Shown here in pieces: positions 7,894-17,599 of a DNA stretch of 33,976 nt. Under the pieces are notes generated by a model. The model did no database searches and had not been told where the DNA came from. It was given only the letters and a program-made list of their open reading frames with translations. This DNA is from a virus. The position numbers were made by a program, and so were the translations under genes. Position 1 is the first letter of the stretch, and every line of letters starts with the position of its first letter. Where the stretch lies: positions 1 to 33,976 of the IMG/VR virus record IMGVR_UViG_3300046090_000075; one strand, given 5' to 3'.

Positions 7894-8949
7894 AGTCATA
7901 TATTTTTCTAAATGTTTAGCGTCAATTCCGTAAACACCATCAATTACATTCACTTTATGGTATTGGTCGTAGAATGCGTCAATTGTTCCGAAATCGTCAG
8001 TAGCTAATGTACCAATTCTTAAGTTAGAAGGAGTTGATAAAACCGCTCTGTGAGGCAAGTTCCATTTAGTTCCATTATCTTGGTAAGCAGCGATTACTCT
8101 GTCGAAAACTTCAACTTTCACAACTGGAATTCCTCTGTAAGTTAATGTAACTTGACCATTCTCGTTGATTGTAGTGTTTCCGTTTCCAGTATTTTGTAAA
8201 CTTTCTAAGTCATTTAAGTAACCATCCCATAAAGAACGAGTAACATAAAATTTAGCAGCACCAGAATCCAATAATCTTGAATCAGCTTTGCTATACATTG
8301 CTTTTAAAGTAGCGATTGCATCTCCAGAAGCCAAAGCTTGAGCAGCATAAGAAGCTCCAGCATTTTTAGCGATAGCTACATATTTAGAATCAGTTGTATG
8401 AATGTCAGTGAAGATTTGTTTGAACAAACCATTCAATGAATTGAAATATCCTAAATCAGTTCCAACTTTGAAAACACCACCTCCAGAAGTAAGCGCAGCA
8501 GCAGTATCACTGAACCAAGCTTGACGGATTAAGTTTTCGTTGAATCCTTCAACAACTTTAGCAACTAAAAAGTTACCAACTGGTGAATTTGAACCTTCAA
8601 TTACATTGTAAAAATCTGGGTTCATTTTTGACATTTGACGAATCAATTTGTCTTGAGCGTTTGCGTTAGCAGAACAATGCTCTAATCTGAAATCCATATC
8701 AACTGGAGTCCAAGTTTTTTCAGTTAGTGTAATTCCACCTACTGCGTTAGGAGTACAACCAGCAACGGTCTTACCCATTAATCCCATTCGTCCAGCGAAT
8801 ACGATTTGCTCATTGTATTTAATACCTTGTTCGATTTCGTGTAAATCATTTAAGGTAGGGTCGCCAAAAGTTAATTCGTTGATTACTTTTGACCAGTCTT
8901 TAAGCTCCTCTCTGTTAAAAGAAAAAGCACTTGAAATTGCTGTTGCCAT
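7879..8949 (-). CDS. major capsid protein, HK97 fold
   Basis: The 356-aa protein follows the protease-scaffold gene with a 1-bp overlap. Its N-terminus (ATAISSAFSFNREELKDWSKVINEL) is short, so there is no long delta domain; the scaffold function is probably supplied by the C-terminus of the upstream protease. The central sequence is rich in small residues with an N-x-x-L-I-R-Q-A-W helix. It also has GNGNTTINENGQVTLTYRGIP-type strands and an RAVLSTPSNLRIGT strand, consistent with the P- and A-domains of HK97-fold capsids. The role follows from position and composition as well as sequence pattern. Confidence 0.82.
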   Translation of the reverse strand: MATAISSAFSFNREELKDWSKVINELTFGDPTLNDLHEIEQGIKYNEQIVFAGRMGLMGKTVAGCTPNAVGGITLTEKTWTPVDMDFRLEHCSANANAQDKLIRQMSKMNPDFYNVIEGSNSPVGNFLVAKVVEGFNENLIRQAWFSDTAAALTSGGGVFKVGTDLGYFNSLNGLFKQIFTDIHTTDSKYVAIAKNAGASYAAQALASGDAIATLKAMYSKADSRLLDSGAAKFYVTRSLWDGYLNDLESLQNTGNGNTTINENGQVTLTYRGIPVVKVEVFDRVIAAYQDNGTKWNLPHRAVLSTPSNLRIGTLATDDFGTIDAFYDQYHKVNVIDGVYGIDAKHLEKYMTVAAY

Positions 8950-10016
8950 TATTTACGTTTTTGTTTTAAGTTTGTTAATGCTTTTTGTGCCGGAGTTAAA
9001 TCGTCACCCTCTCCGTCTTTAGGGTCTTTTTTAGAATCTACAATTACTTTTGAAGTAATACCAGCCTTAAGCTCTTTTACTTCTTTAGCAATGTTTAAAA
9101 TTTGCGTTTCTTTTTCAGCCAATAAATCAGCGCTTGCCAATAATTCAGCTTCTTTGTCAGCAAGTTGTTTTCTTAATGCTTCTAATTCTTCTTTAGCAGC
9201 ATCTTCTACTTCCGCTTTAACGATTTCTGTTAATGAACCAGCAACAAATACGTAAGTACTTCCTTCTGGCATTAAATACTCTCCCTCAGCAGGTTGTCCG
9301 TCAACGTTTGCCATTGCCCCGATTGCTGGAGTTTCTCCCTCCATAACTTCTGGGAATTCAATTTCTACGCCATTTGCGTCTTGCAATACGATATTTAAAA
9401 TCGGTTTTGCAAATAAATTCTGGATAGCTTCAAATTTAGCTTCAATCCAGCTTTTGTCCTCTTTTGTCATTTGTTTATCATTGTTTAAATTAAGATACGC
9501 TTTTGCAAGAATTGGCTCATTTAATAAAGTTGCAAATCCTAACGATGTCGCTTGGTCTTCAGTAAGCCAAGTTTCATTTTTTAGAAGCGGTGCTATTGCA
9601 TCAACTTCCAATCCAGTTTGATTAGTATAAAACTTAACCAATCTATTTTCTGCATCCCTTACAGATTGAGCATATTTTTCAATCTCGTCAGCAGTTCCGT
9701 CAATTGAACCCCACGGAGAATGAATCATAAATTGGGTGCCACTTGTCAAAACTCTTTTATCGCCAGCCATAAAAATCACGGTCGCAATAGAAGCAACCAA
9801 ACCACTTCCAATTGTAGTCAAAGGAACTTGTAATGATTTCAAATAATTGAAAATATCAAAACCAGTATCTACTACACCGCCTTCTGAATTAATATGAATA
9901 CGAAAAGAAGTCGCTTCAGATTGTGATTTCACTTGCTGAATAACATCAATAAGTTCAACTCCTTTTTGAAAAGAGTCGCTTCCTATTTGTCCGTTAATGT
10001 AAATTGTTCCTTCCAT
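8949..10016 (-). CDS. ClpP-type prohead protease fused to scaffold-like tail
   Basis: Residues 1-165 are a ClpP/crotonase-fold serine protease: IHINSEGGVVDTG at 40-52, nucleophile S76 in GLVASIA, H99 in FMIHSPWGS, and a probable third residue near D154 in LTEDQAT. Residues 205-263 form a strand-rich linker region. Residues 267-318 are a heptad coiled coil (AAKEELEALRKQLADKEAEL) and the end is lysine-rich. This is a natural protease-scaffold fusion. The coiled coil should nucleate the procapsid and then be digested as the protease matures the head. It lies directly upstream of the capsid gene. Confidence 0.88.
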   Translation of the reverse strand: MEGTIYINGQIGSDSFQKGVELIDVIQQVKSQSEATSFRIHINSEGGVVDTGFDIFNYLKSLQVPLTTIGSGLVASIATVIFMAGDKRVLTSGTQFMIHSPWGSIDGTADEIEKYAQSVRDAENRLVKFYTNQTGLEVDAIAPLLKNETWLTEDQATSLGFATLLNEPILAKAYLNLNNDKQMTKEDKSWIEAKFEAIQNLFAKPILNIVLQDANGVEIEFPEVMEGETPAIGAMANVDGQPAEGEYLMPEGSTYVFVAGSLTEIVKAEVEDAAKEELEALRKQLADKEAELLASADLLAEKETQILNIAKEVKELKAGITSKVIVDSKKDPKDGEGDDLTPAQKALTNLKQKRK

Positions 10017-10023
10017 AATACTA

Positions 10024-10031
10024 CAAAATTA
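10024..10031 (-). promoter_or_regulatory. possible -7 box before the protease-capsid genes
   Basis: TAATTTTG on the minus strand matches TAnnTTTG and lies 7 bp before the ATG of the protease gene, in a 53-bp gap. No good upstream TTTG is visible, and the spacing to ATG would make a nearly leaderless transcript. Weak candidate for extra expression of the capsid block. Confidence 0.25.
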
Positions 10032-10069
10032 ATTTAATTTGTTTTATGTAATTAAAATGTATTTTTTAA

Positions 10070-10294
10070 TTATTTGTTCATATACCTAATGATATTGTAA
10101 ATCGTTTGTTCTGTGCAATTGTATTTGTCAGCGCAATATTGTATTGCCGTTACTTTTGGATTTGTTTTTAATTCGCTCAAATAAAATTCGTACACCGTCA
10201 AATAATCCATTAAATGTACTGGCATCATTCCGCGTCTTACCAATTCTAAAAATAATTTGTTATCTAATCCTTTTAAAAATTCGTAGTTTACCAT
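10070..10294 (-). CDS. small helix-turn-helix protein in the virion module
   Basis: A 74-aa protein starting MVNYEFLKGL. Residues 40-74 read KTNPKVTAIQYCADKYNCTEQTIYNIIRYM, which fits a helix-turn-helix: a helix ending AADKY-type, a turn at NC, and a recognition helix TEQTIYNIIRY. The ATG at 10294 overlaps the previous stop as ATGGTAA; a GTG at 10309 would add five residues but is less likely. Bacteroidota phages often carry such small HTH proteins in this place. Whether it regulates late genes or binds DNA in packaging is unknown. Confidence 0.68.
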   Translation of the reverse strand: MVNYEFLKGLDNKLFLELVRRGMMPVHLMDYLTVYEFYLSELKTNPKVTAIQYCADKYNCTEQTIYNIIRYMNK

Positions 10295-10539
10295 TTCTTT
10301 AATTCGCACATTTCTAATTCGCTTCTAATTTTTGCCGATATTGGACATTTACAAAGATTACAATAATGACCCTCAATTTCTTTTAAGTCGTCTTTAATGA
10401 AAGCCAAAACTTTTCCTTCTTTTAATTGTGGGCAAAACGCACATATTTCAGCACGTTTTTCCGCCAATTGTTCTGTAACTTCACTTTTTGAAATGAAATT
10501 CTGCCAGCCGTTAAGAATGTTTTTAATATTCATTTTCAA
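10288..10539 (-). CDS. small zinc-finger-like protein
   Basis: An 83-aa protein with CAFCPQL near 33, HYCNLCKCPI near 59-67, and a further C near the end, giving a C-x2-C ... C-x2-C-x-C arrangement able to bind zinc. The rest is charged and helical. It lies between the tape measure (5-bp gap) and the HTH gene (7-bp overlap). It is cytoplasmic by sequence. Function unknown; context suggests a tail-assembly or late regulatory accessory protein. Confidence 0.7.
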   Translation of the reverse strand: MKMNIKNILNGWQNFISKSEVTEQLAEKRAEICAFCPQLKEGKVLAFIKDDLKEIEGHYCNLCKCPISAKIRSELEMCELKKW

Positions 10540-10544
10540 ATATA

Positions 10545-13139
10545 CTAAAAATTCGCATTATCTTGTACCGTTGCATAACGATTTCCAACTCTTTGTATTT
10601 CGTCAACTGCTACAATTGGAGCTGGCATTGAAGCGATTGCTTCTGTAATAGAAGATAAATCCATTGTATTTGGTTTTACACCTTGTGTGATGATTCCACC
10701 TCCAGCGAAAAATCCCCTATTACTTGAACCTCCATTGTAATTGTTATTGAAATCCATAAAAGCACCGAATGCGCGTCTGTTTAAAATACCAATACCCTCT
10801 CCAGCTTCCGCTTCAAATGAAGTTCCGTCTTCTCCCCAGAATTTTGTTCCACCCGCTGAATGTCTTTTGCCGCCAATCTCTTGGATTCCTCCCTGTTCAA
10901 ATTTACGAGCAACCGCTCCAAGTCCACTAATAATAGAACTTGCAATGATCCCTTTTTGTTGCACTTTTGATGAAGCACCCAATACCGCATTTTGAGCAGT
11001 TGCCGCTGCAATGAAAGGCAAGTTTAATGGTGGCGGTGCGGTAGCCGTTGCATTCGCTAAGTTGATTTGTTGAGCCGAAGATGTCGCTATTTTTAATTTT
11101 GCTATCTGAATCAAAGCATCAAACGCAATCGCCGCTAATTGTCCCGCTAAGCTATCTCCTAATACGCTAAGCAATTGTTGTCCTAATTGTTGAGCAAGTC
11201 CGATCATGATGTCGGTTTTTTGTTTTTGATATTCTATTTCCTGAAGATCAAAATCACGTTTCTTTTGCATTTGTTTTAATGTAGCGTCTTCGGTTAATTT
11301 CGCCACATCATTATTGTATTTCTCTAAAATCAGTTTCTTTAATTCAGCTTTTTGGGTTTCGTTTGCTTCGATAGTTTCCAACTCCAAAAGTTGCTTTTCC
11401 AAATCTTGAGTTAATTTAAGCGCATCACTTTCAGCATCAGTAGCTGCATTTTGTATGTCGATTTGATTTTGCAAATCACGCTTTTTAGCTTCAAAACTTT
11501 TTAAATTTTCTAGGTCTTTCTCCTCTTTTTGTCTTTTGACTTCTTCGGTATTATTTTGTATAGCTAAAGCTTCAGCATCGTATTCAGCTTGAGTAATTTT
11601 TTTATTACTCAATTTAGTTTTTAGAATAGATAATTCTTTTGCCGCAAGTGTTTCCTGCTTTTTTACCGCGTCTTCTTCAAACCTATTTTTTTCTTGCAAT
11701 AATTTTAATTCGCTTTCTTGTTTGCCTATTAAATCATCAATTCTTTTTTGCGCCAATTCTCTTCTTTTTTCTTCTGCTTTTTCAGCCGCCGCAGCTTCCT
11801 TTTCTTTTCTTTCTTGTGCATTTTCCGCCAATTTATCTTCTTGGTTTTGCGCTTTTTCTAATCTTTTGGTAGTTTCATCTTTTATAGAAATTTTCCCTAA
11901 TTCAGCTTTTTTAATAGCTTCCAATTCCTTTTCTGTGATACGACCTTGATTTAACAAATAATTTCCGTAAGCCATTGTGTTACGTTTCAAATTCGTTAAT
12001 TCTTGGTCAGATAACTGCCCTTTAATTCTGGCTCCCTCAATAGCGTTTTTTAATTCAGCTTCAGCAAGTGCAGAACGTTGTCTAAAATTGGCTTCCTCTA
12101 TTTTTTGAGCTTGTTGGATATAGGCAATTCTTTCTTTTTCTGTAAGCGTTCTATTTTTAGATTTCACAATCAATTCATCATATTGTTGTGAAGCTTTCGC
12201 ATTCGCTACTTCTTGGGAACGTTGAGCGTCAGCTAAATCTTGTTGAGCTTCTTTTAATTTTGCAGCTTCTTTCGCCGCACTCGCCATTGACGAACCAAAA
12301 CCAGAAAAGGCTTCTTTTAATGATTTCGCTCCAGTTATTAAAGATAAAAACGTTTGTCTAACTACATCAATAATAGCGCTGATTGCCGCAAAACCTTGCT
12401 CAACTTTATCCATTACGGGGTCAAGGCTTTTAAATAATCCAATCAAAGTTCCTAATACAACTCCAATAACTGCCAATACGGCTCCAATAGGTGTAGCGAT
12501 AAAAGCCAAAGATGCTTTTACTAATCCTAAAACACCTTGTACCATTCCAGATATAGCACCCTTGAATAAGTTACCAGCACCCCCAGCTTCTTGCGCTCTT
12601 TGTGTAAAAGCACCCAAACCTCCATTCAATGGATTAATACTCGCAAACGCTTCCCTTACACTATCTGTGTAATTACCAATGTTTATTTTTTGTTTCAAAT
12701 AAGCATCGGCATTAGATTTTATGTAATCATTATTTTCATCAAGCTTTTTATTTAAAGCCGTGATTTGCGCTTGACCCTCAGCAGTTGTCGTGTTAGTTTC
12801 GTTACGCAATTTATTCAACAACTTGTTTTGCTCTCTGGCTTCAGCTATTGAAGTGACTTCTGTGTTTAAAGCCATATTCAAAAGCTCTGTTTGAGTAACT
12901 TGATTTTCAGTGGCTTTTCCACTTTCTTGGATAGCTTTTACATTTGAAGAATAAGCACTATTTAAAGATTTCAAAACGGCTTCATTTTCAATAAATTGTT
13001 CCGAAGTTCCTTTACCAGAAATTACTAATTCTTTTTGAGCGTTTTTTATAGAATCAATTTGCTTCTTCAAATCTGAAGTTGATTTTAAAAGTAAATCTAT
13101 ATCAATGTCTAATTCTGCTAATACTATTTTTTGTGCCAT
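10545..13139 (-). CDS. tail tape measure protein
   Basis: The 864-aa protein has a helical N-terminal 150 residues. A glycine-rich hydrophobic stretch at about 192-240 follows (VLGLVKASLAFIATPIGAVL and so on), able to cross membranes. Next come some 400 residues of charged coiled coil (KEKEAAAAEKAEEKRRELAQ-type sequence), an alanine/glutamine-rich hydrophobic region near 650-740, and a glycine-rich C-terminus. This is the classic tape-measure layout. At the usual ~0.15 nm per residue it predicts a tail of roughly 130 nm (inference). It is transcribed after the hub and distal-tail genes, not before them as in most siphoviruses. Confidence 0.9.
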   Translation of the reverse strand: MAQKIVLAELDIDIDLLLKSTSDLKKQIDSIKNAQKELVISGKGTSEQFIENEAVLKSLNSAYSSNVKAIQESGKATENQVTQTELLNMALNTEVTSIAEAREQNKLLNKLRNETNTTTAEGQAQITALNKKLDENNDYIKSNADAYLKQKINIGNYTDSVREAFASINPLNGGLGAFTQRAQEAGGAGNLFKGAISGMVQGVLGLVKASLAFIATPIGAVLAVIGVVLGTLIGLFKSLDPVMDKVEQGFAAISAIIDVVRQTFLSLITGAKSLKEAFSGFGSSMASAAKEAAKLKEAQQDLADAQRSQEVANAKASQQYDELIVKSKNRTLTEKERIAYIQQAQKIEEANFRQRSALAEAELKNAIEGARIKGQLSDQELTNLKRNTMAYGNYLLNQGRITEKELEAIKKAELGKISIKDETTKRLEKAQNQEDKLAENAQERKEKEAAAAEKAEEKRRELAQKRIDDLIGKQESELKLLQEKNRFEEDAVKKQETLAAKELSILKTKLSNKKITQAEYDAEALAIQNNTEEVKRQKEEKDLENLKSFEAKKRDLQNQIDIQNAATDAESDALKLTQDLEKQLLELETIEANETQKAELKKLILEKYNNDVAKLTEDATLKQMQKKRDFDLQEIEYQKQKTDIMIGLAQQLGQQLLSVLGDSLAGQLAAIAFDALIQIAKLKIATSSAQQINLANATATAPPPLNLPFIAAATAQNAVLGASSKVQQKGIIASSIISGLGAVARKFEQGGIQEIGGKRHSAGGTKFWGEDGTSFEAEAGEGIGILNRRAFGAFMDFNNNYNGGSSNRGFFAGGGIITQGVKPNTMDLSSITEAIASMPAPIVAVDEIQRVGNRYATVQDNANF

Positions 13140-13142
13140 TTT

Positions 13143-15593
13143 TTATGCTTTTCTTAAGTTTAAATATCCAGTTACTGCGAAATCATTTGTCCAAGTTGCA
13201 GTTACTTTAAAAGTTGTGCTATCATATACCCCACGTGTAAGTGTAAAAGGTACAGAATAATAGTAAACATTTGTTGAATTAGTAATATTAATTGTTTGAC
13301 CTCCAATAACTATTTGACCAGTTATATTTCCTTCACCAATATTCCCTCTTCTTACTCCAATTTGAAAAGTTTCACTCGCTGCATTTACCGTTATTCTTGT
13401 TGAACTATTTTGAGTAAATGTGGTAATTGTGGGTTCTGTGTATATTTCCGTATTTGAAATTATATAGTTTGGAATATTTGTCACAACGTTTGCCGTTGCT
13501 TGTGCAATAATTCCAAGAGAATTTACAATTTTGTAAATAAAACTTGACGAACCATTTAATACGCTTGGAGTGAACGTTACACTTTTCTTATTGATAAAAT
13601 TATTTAATGTTCCTAATGTAAATCCAGTTGTGTCAATTTGATATATTGATGCGTCTGGAGCTCCAAATTCATCGTTTGCCATTACATTTAATTCTTGTGG
13701 GAAAATTGTATTAACAAAGAAATTATCATCAACAGCATTGATAAATTTAGGTTGTATTTTAACCAATTCAACTTTCGTGTCTTTGTAAGGAATAAAATTG
13801 TTTATTTTATTAATGAAAAATGAACCTCCTAATTGCTTCAAATAAACTGGCTTTGAAAAGTCAATATTTGAAATATCACTTTCGTTCAAACGTAAAGTTG
13901 TGGTTATTATTTTGGCTTTGTTTAAAATACTCGCAAAATCAGAATAATATTTACTTTGTATTGAGCTATATTTTAAATCCGTGTAAAGGTCACCTTGTAT
14001 TGTATTTAATGTTGCATTTTGATTTAAAACTTCACTCGTTATATGGTAAGTTCCATTAATTTGTTGTGCTCTTAAAAAATAAAATCTATTTGATAAAGTC
14101 TTGTAATCAACGGTATTGTTGTCTTTTATCTCTTTGTTCCACAATCTATAAACATTTGATGTGAAGCCAATATTTGAAGTTAGATTAAAGTCTGGCGAAT
14201 AAATTACAGAACTAATAATGTTTTTTGAATCTGGCAAAACTGGATTATCAATCTCAATAAAGCCGTCGTTGAAAAAACTATTTTCATCATTGTATTTATG
14301 TCTTAACCAATTCTTTTGAGAATATGCTCCGTAAATGTAATTTTCATTGTCTAATGATTGAAATTTACCGCTCCAATCAATTGGGGTTCCGTATAAAATT
14401 TCGCTCAAATATTTGAAAGTATAACTATTATCAGTCTTGTCTTTGAAAATTGTTAGATTATACATCCATATAATTTCGCTCAAAAATTGCTTGATTTGCA
14501 TACCGCCAAATTCTTCTTCAAATAAAACGGCATTTGTCAATTCTTTGAAGTCAGCAGTTAAAAAGAAATCACTCACGCTTGTAGGGTAATCATCATAATT
14601 ATTGAAAACAACTTCCAACTGAAATTTAATACTTTCTCCAGCGGTCAATGAAATATATTGACTGACTGTTCTTGTTGTTCCGTCACAATAAAAAGATTCG
14701 CCGAGGAAACGTGCGTAAGCGATATAAATACTACCATTTGTTCTTTGAATAGAAATATAAGGGTTCAAAGTAAAAGTTACTTTGAGTTTTATATTTTGAA
14801 CAGCAACAAGAGTTATCTGGTCTCCAGAAGCAGTGATTTTACTTGTGCTAATTGATGAAAACGAATTGAATTTAACTGGAACATATTTTCCAGCGTAATC
14901 ATTTGTTACATTCGTCACATAATTTGAAATATCATTACTCGTTAAAACTGAAGCGCCAACTACTGGAGGACTTGCTTTTGGGTATGTGATATATAAATTT
15001 GTAAAATCTGGATTTGTCTTGAAACTTCCGTTTATTGTTATTCCAAGTGTGCTTTGAATTTTTTGTAATAGCCAACTTACTTTGACAGACGGAACAAGAT
15101 AATCAACATTTATTTTACTTCCGTGCATTGCTTTTCCATTGTAGTCAGCAAAAATATAAACGTAAGGCTTTGACAAATTTTGCGTATCTGAAACTGATTG
15201 AACTGATTTATCGTGAGCCAATTCGCTCAAATCTAAATCCGCCAAACTTAAATTTTCAATCGTTTTATAAAAATCTATAATCCCATCAAAAACATTACAC
15301 TTGAAATCTTTATCCGTTGAAGTAATAATCGCCCATCCACGTTTTACAATTGACTCACCGCTATCAGAATATAAATCACAATCATTTTTTCTATATGGTA
15401 TATTTGAATCGTTACCAACAATTCCAAGCATATCAAACGCTTTTATGTTATTTGCCGTTCTTGGAATAGAAAATGTATTTGTGTAATTTGTCTGTCTGGT
15501 ATTTACTGAACCAATTTCGTTCACTTGTAACGTTTTTGCTATCGTTACATCTGGTCGTAATTCAATATCGTACCCGTTTATAACTAACCTCAT
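13143..15593 (-). CDS. tail tip/hub protein with Ig-like domain
   Basis: An 816-aa strand-rich protein. The N-terminal 150 residues (INGYDIELRPD, TNYTNTFSIPRT, GWAIITSTDKDFKC, FDGIIDFYKTIENLSLADL) resemble the base domains of Bacteroidota phage tail-tip proteins. The region near 620-700 contains VDDNFFVN, LNVMANDEFGAP and SSFIYKIVN, a cadherin/bacterial-Ig type repeat often used in virion surface proteins. The stop overlaps the next gene's region closely (4-bp gap to the tape measure). It probably caps the tail and may touch host glycans or proteins (inference). Confidence 0.72.
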   Translation of the reverse strand: MRLVINGYDIELRPDVTIAKTLQVNEIGSVNTRQTNYTNTFSIPRTANNIKAFDMLGIVGNDSNIPYRKNDCDLYSDSGESIVKRGWAIITSTDKDFKCNVFDGIIDFYKTIENLSLADLDLSELAHDKSVQSVSDTQNLSKPYVYIFADYNGKAMHGSKINVDYLVPSVKVSWLLQKIQSTLGITINGSFKTNPDFTNLYITYPKASPPVVGASVLTSNDISNYVTNVTNDYAGKYVPVKFNSFSSISTSKITASGDQITLVAVQNIKLKVTFTLNPYISIQRTNGSIYIAYARFLGESFYCDGTTRTVSQYISLTAGESIKFQLEVVFNNYDDYPTSVSDFFLTADFKELTNAVLFEEEFGGMQIKQFLSEIIWMYNLTIFKDKTDNSYTFKYLSEILYGTPIDWSGKFQSLDNENYIYGAYSQKNWLRHKYNDENSFFNDGFIEIDNPVLPDSKNIISSVIYSPDFNLTSNIGFTSNVYRLWNKEIKDNNTVDYKTLSNRFYFLRAQQINGTYHITSEVLNQNATLNTIQGDLYTDLKYSSIQSKYYSDFASILNKAKIITTTLRLNESDISNIDFSKPVYLKQLGGSFFINKINNFIPYKDTKVELVKIQPKFINAVDDNFFVNTIFPQELNVMANDEFGAPDASIYQIDTTGFTLGTLNNFINKKSVTFTPSVLNGSSSFIYKIVNSLGIIAQATANVVTNIPNYIISNTEIYTEPTITTFTQNSSTRITVNAASETFQIGVRRGNIGEGNITGQIVIGGQTINITNSTNVYYYSVPFTLTRGVYDSTTFKVTATWTNDFAVTGYLNLRKA

Positions 15594-16714
15594 ATTTTTC
15601 TGTTTACGTTGATTGGAATATCAATTGCCAATGACAAAGTATTTAATTTTTCACGGGAATTGGAAATTCTAAATGTTCCAGATTTTAAACTTACCTCAAT
15701 CCAATCCGTATTTTCTGCTTTTGTAAATGGAGTACCAGTGAATAAAAACACTTTTACGCTATCCAACAAATCACGCAAAATAAACATTTCGTCTTCTGTG
15801 ATATTTTCTTGAATAAATGAAATTGAATTTGATGATTCAGTCCCCAAAGAAAGGTACGGGGAAATTGTGTCAGCTAAATTATTAAAATCGTTGTTTAAAG
15901 AACCCAATTCTTTCGTTGATATATTTTCATTACCTTTATTAAAAAGCCAGTAATTCCACCCTCCAAATGAGTTCATCCATTTAAGGTAATGCCCATTACA
16001 ACTTGAAGTTATTTTTTCAACTAAAAAATTAGCACTCCCAGCTGATGAAGAAGCCGTTACATTATTAAATCCGTCATTGAATGGAATTACATCTTCAATA
16101 CTTACATCTGTTCGCCCATCACTAAAAAATAAACGAGGTACTTTGTAGCCAGTTGTGAAAGTGTAATTAATTCCGTTACTATTGTTTTTTAAGTTGAAAT
16201 TTGTTGTGCTATAATTATAGATTGAAATATCAAACGGGTAACCCGCCCAATACTTTACCAATGGTAATTGCTTTAAAACAAATAATGTATTTATAGCAAA
16301 GTTATAAAGAGGGTAATTTTTTTTGTAATCAATTAAATTAGCGTAAGCATTAAACCACGTTACAGACCTTGCGCTTGTTTCAACTACTCCAGTTGAAAGA
16401 TATATCTTGAACTGAATAGTTTCACTCAACATTGCTTTTGAGCTCCAATCGTACACGTATGAGCCTAATACATTAGGATTGATTGTGTCAGCATAATTAT
16501 CCACATTCAATTCAACTGATTTTACTGATTTAAAATTGAACCAGAACCAGCCATTCAAATCTGGATAAATTGTGTATGTAAATCCGTTTGTAGTTATTTC
16601 GGATTTTACTTGTGTTACTCCAGACGTGCTGCTTTTGTATCTGATTACGTTATTATTAAATGCTAATAATATTCCAGCCGTGAAGTCTTTGTCGTATATA
16701 TAATCTAACGCCAT
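15590..16714 (-). CDS. distal-tail-like structural protein
   Basis: A 374-aa strand-rich, aromatic-rich protein (NGWFWFNFKS, HYLKWMNSFGGWNYWLFNKG) with no signal peptide. Its C-terminus (VSLKSGTFRISNSREKLNTLSLAIDIP) overlaps the following hub gene by 4 bp (ATGA). Size, position just before the hub and strand content fit a distal tail (Dit-type) or minor tail protein. I cannot match a specific family by eye. The gene is certainly part of the tail operon because neighbours overlap on both sides. Confidence 0.65.
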   Translation of the reverse strand: MALDYIYDKDFTAGILLAFNNNVIRYKSSTSGVTQVKSEITTNGFTYTIYPDLNGWFWFNFKSVKSVELNVDNYADTINPNVLGSYVYDWSSKAMLSETIQFKIYLSTGVVETSARSVTWFNAYANLIDYKKNYPLYNFAINTLFVLKQLPLVKYWAGYPFDISIYNYSTTNFNLKNNSNGINYTFTTGYKVPRLFFSDGRTDVSIEDVIPFNDGFNNVTASSSAGSANFLVEKITSSCNGHYLKWMNSFGGWNYWLFNKGNENISTKELGSLNNDFNNLADTISPYLSLGTESSNSISFIQENITEDEMFILRDLLDSVKVFLFTGTPFTKAENTDWIEVSLKSGTFRISNSREKLNTLSLAIDIPINVNRKI

Positions 16715-17169
16715 TCTGCTATCATTTTTTCAATTTGTGTTTTAAAAATCATTGTTTGTTCCAAACCAACTTCATCAATTATCTTTTGAATTCGCTCGTC
16801 TGTTACAACTGAACTAATCAATTCAACCCCTCCGTAACCTTCCCTTTTCCAGCCTTTTTTGGCTATCTTACGGGCAATTAAAAAAGCCAAACTACTAATA
16901 GATATTTGACCTTGTATTCTACTTGCTATTCCTTTATCTTGAATCCATTGTTTTATCGCGTCAATTGGCGGAAATTTACCAGCTCTACGACCAGTTTCTA
17001 ATTGCTGACCATAAGCTTCTCCAAACAATTTAGCATTCAATCCTTCAACTCTAACTTCTAAAGTTTCAGCGAATCTTCCGCTAGCACGCATACCCTTTGC
17101 ATCATAAGCAATAATCAAATCTTTTTTAAGATTTTCAAACTCTTTTGAAAGAATTGCGCTTTTATTCAT
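16705..17169 (-). CDS. neck/tail-completion protein, HK97 gp10-like
   Basis: A 154-aa protein with the pattern of the HK97 gp10/virion morphogenesis family. It has GRFAETLEVRVEG, then GQQLETGRRAGKFPPIDAIKQW, IQDKGI, and an arginine-containing helix AFLIARKIAKKGW. A G-R-x-A-G-K-F-P-P-x-x-A-I-x-x-W core is typical. The family forms part of the connector between head and tail. It overlaps both neighbours by 8-10 bp. Confidence 0.78.
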   Translation of the reverse strand: MNKSAILSKEFENLKKDLIIAYDAKGMRASGRFAETLEVRVEGLNAKLFGEAYGQQLETGRRAGKFPPIDAIKQWIQDKGIASRIQGQISISSLAFLIARKIAKKGWKREGYGGVELISSVVTDERIQKIIDEVGLEQTMIFKTQIEKMIAEWR

Positions 17170-17599
17170 AACTTCTTATTTGAAAAGTTATCCATAATCC
17201 ACTCATATTTGCGTCAATCACATCAATAGCGTCAACACTTTCCCAAGACAGAATATCTAAGTCATAACAAGTTTGCATTTTTAATTCTAAAGCATTTAAA
17301 GCCGTGATTAACGGCTCTATTTTACTTTCGTATTTGCTTTCTGATTCTGGCGCTTCTGTTTCGTTATAATAATTTTGAGCGAATTCGTCTGGTCTTACAA
17401 AAAAGAAATTACCATTGTAAACTCGGCTATTCGTGTTTCTGTCATATTGACCACGTCTAACTGGAAACAATAGCAAGTGAGTTTTGTCTGGTTCAAGTTC
17501 GCCGTCTTGGTCAATTAAATTCAAGTGCGACTTGTTTCCGTAATGGAATGCAAAACTACTTGCTATACATTCCGTTTCTATAATTCTAACTAAATCCAT
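17162..17599 (-). CDS. probable connector or tail-terminator protein
   Basis: A 145-aa acidic protein with strand FHYGNKSHLNL, a LFPVRRGQYDRNT loop, helix EPLITALNALELKMQ and final strands SGLWITFQIRSYE. The alpha/beta layout ending in a strand resembles tail-terminator or neck proteins that accompany gp10-like genes. The ATG overlaps the stop of the preceding 54-aa gene (TGATG). Family not certain. Confidence 0.62.
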   Translation of the reverse strand: MDLVRIIETECIASSFAFHYGNKSHLNLIDQDGELEPDKTHLLLFPVRRGQYDRNTNSRVYNGNFFFVRPDEFAQNYYNETEAPESESKYESKIEPLITALNALELKMQTCYDLDILSWESVDAIDVIDANMSGLWITFQIRSYE

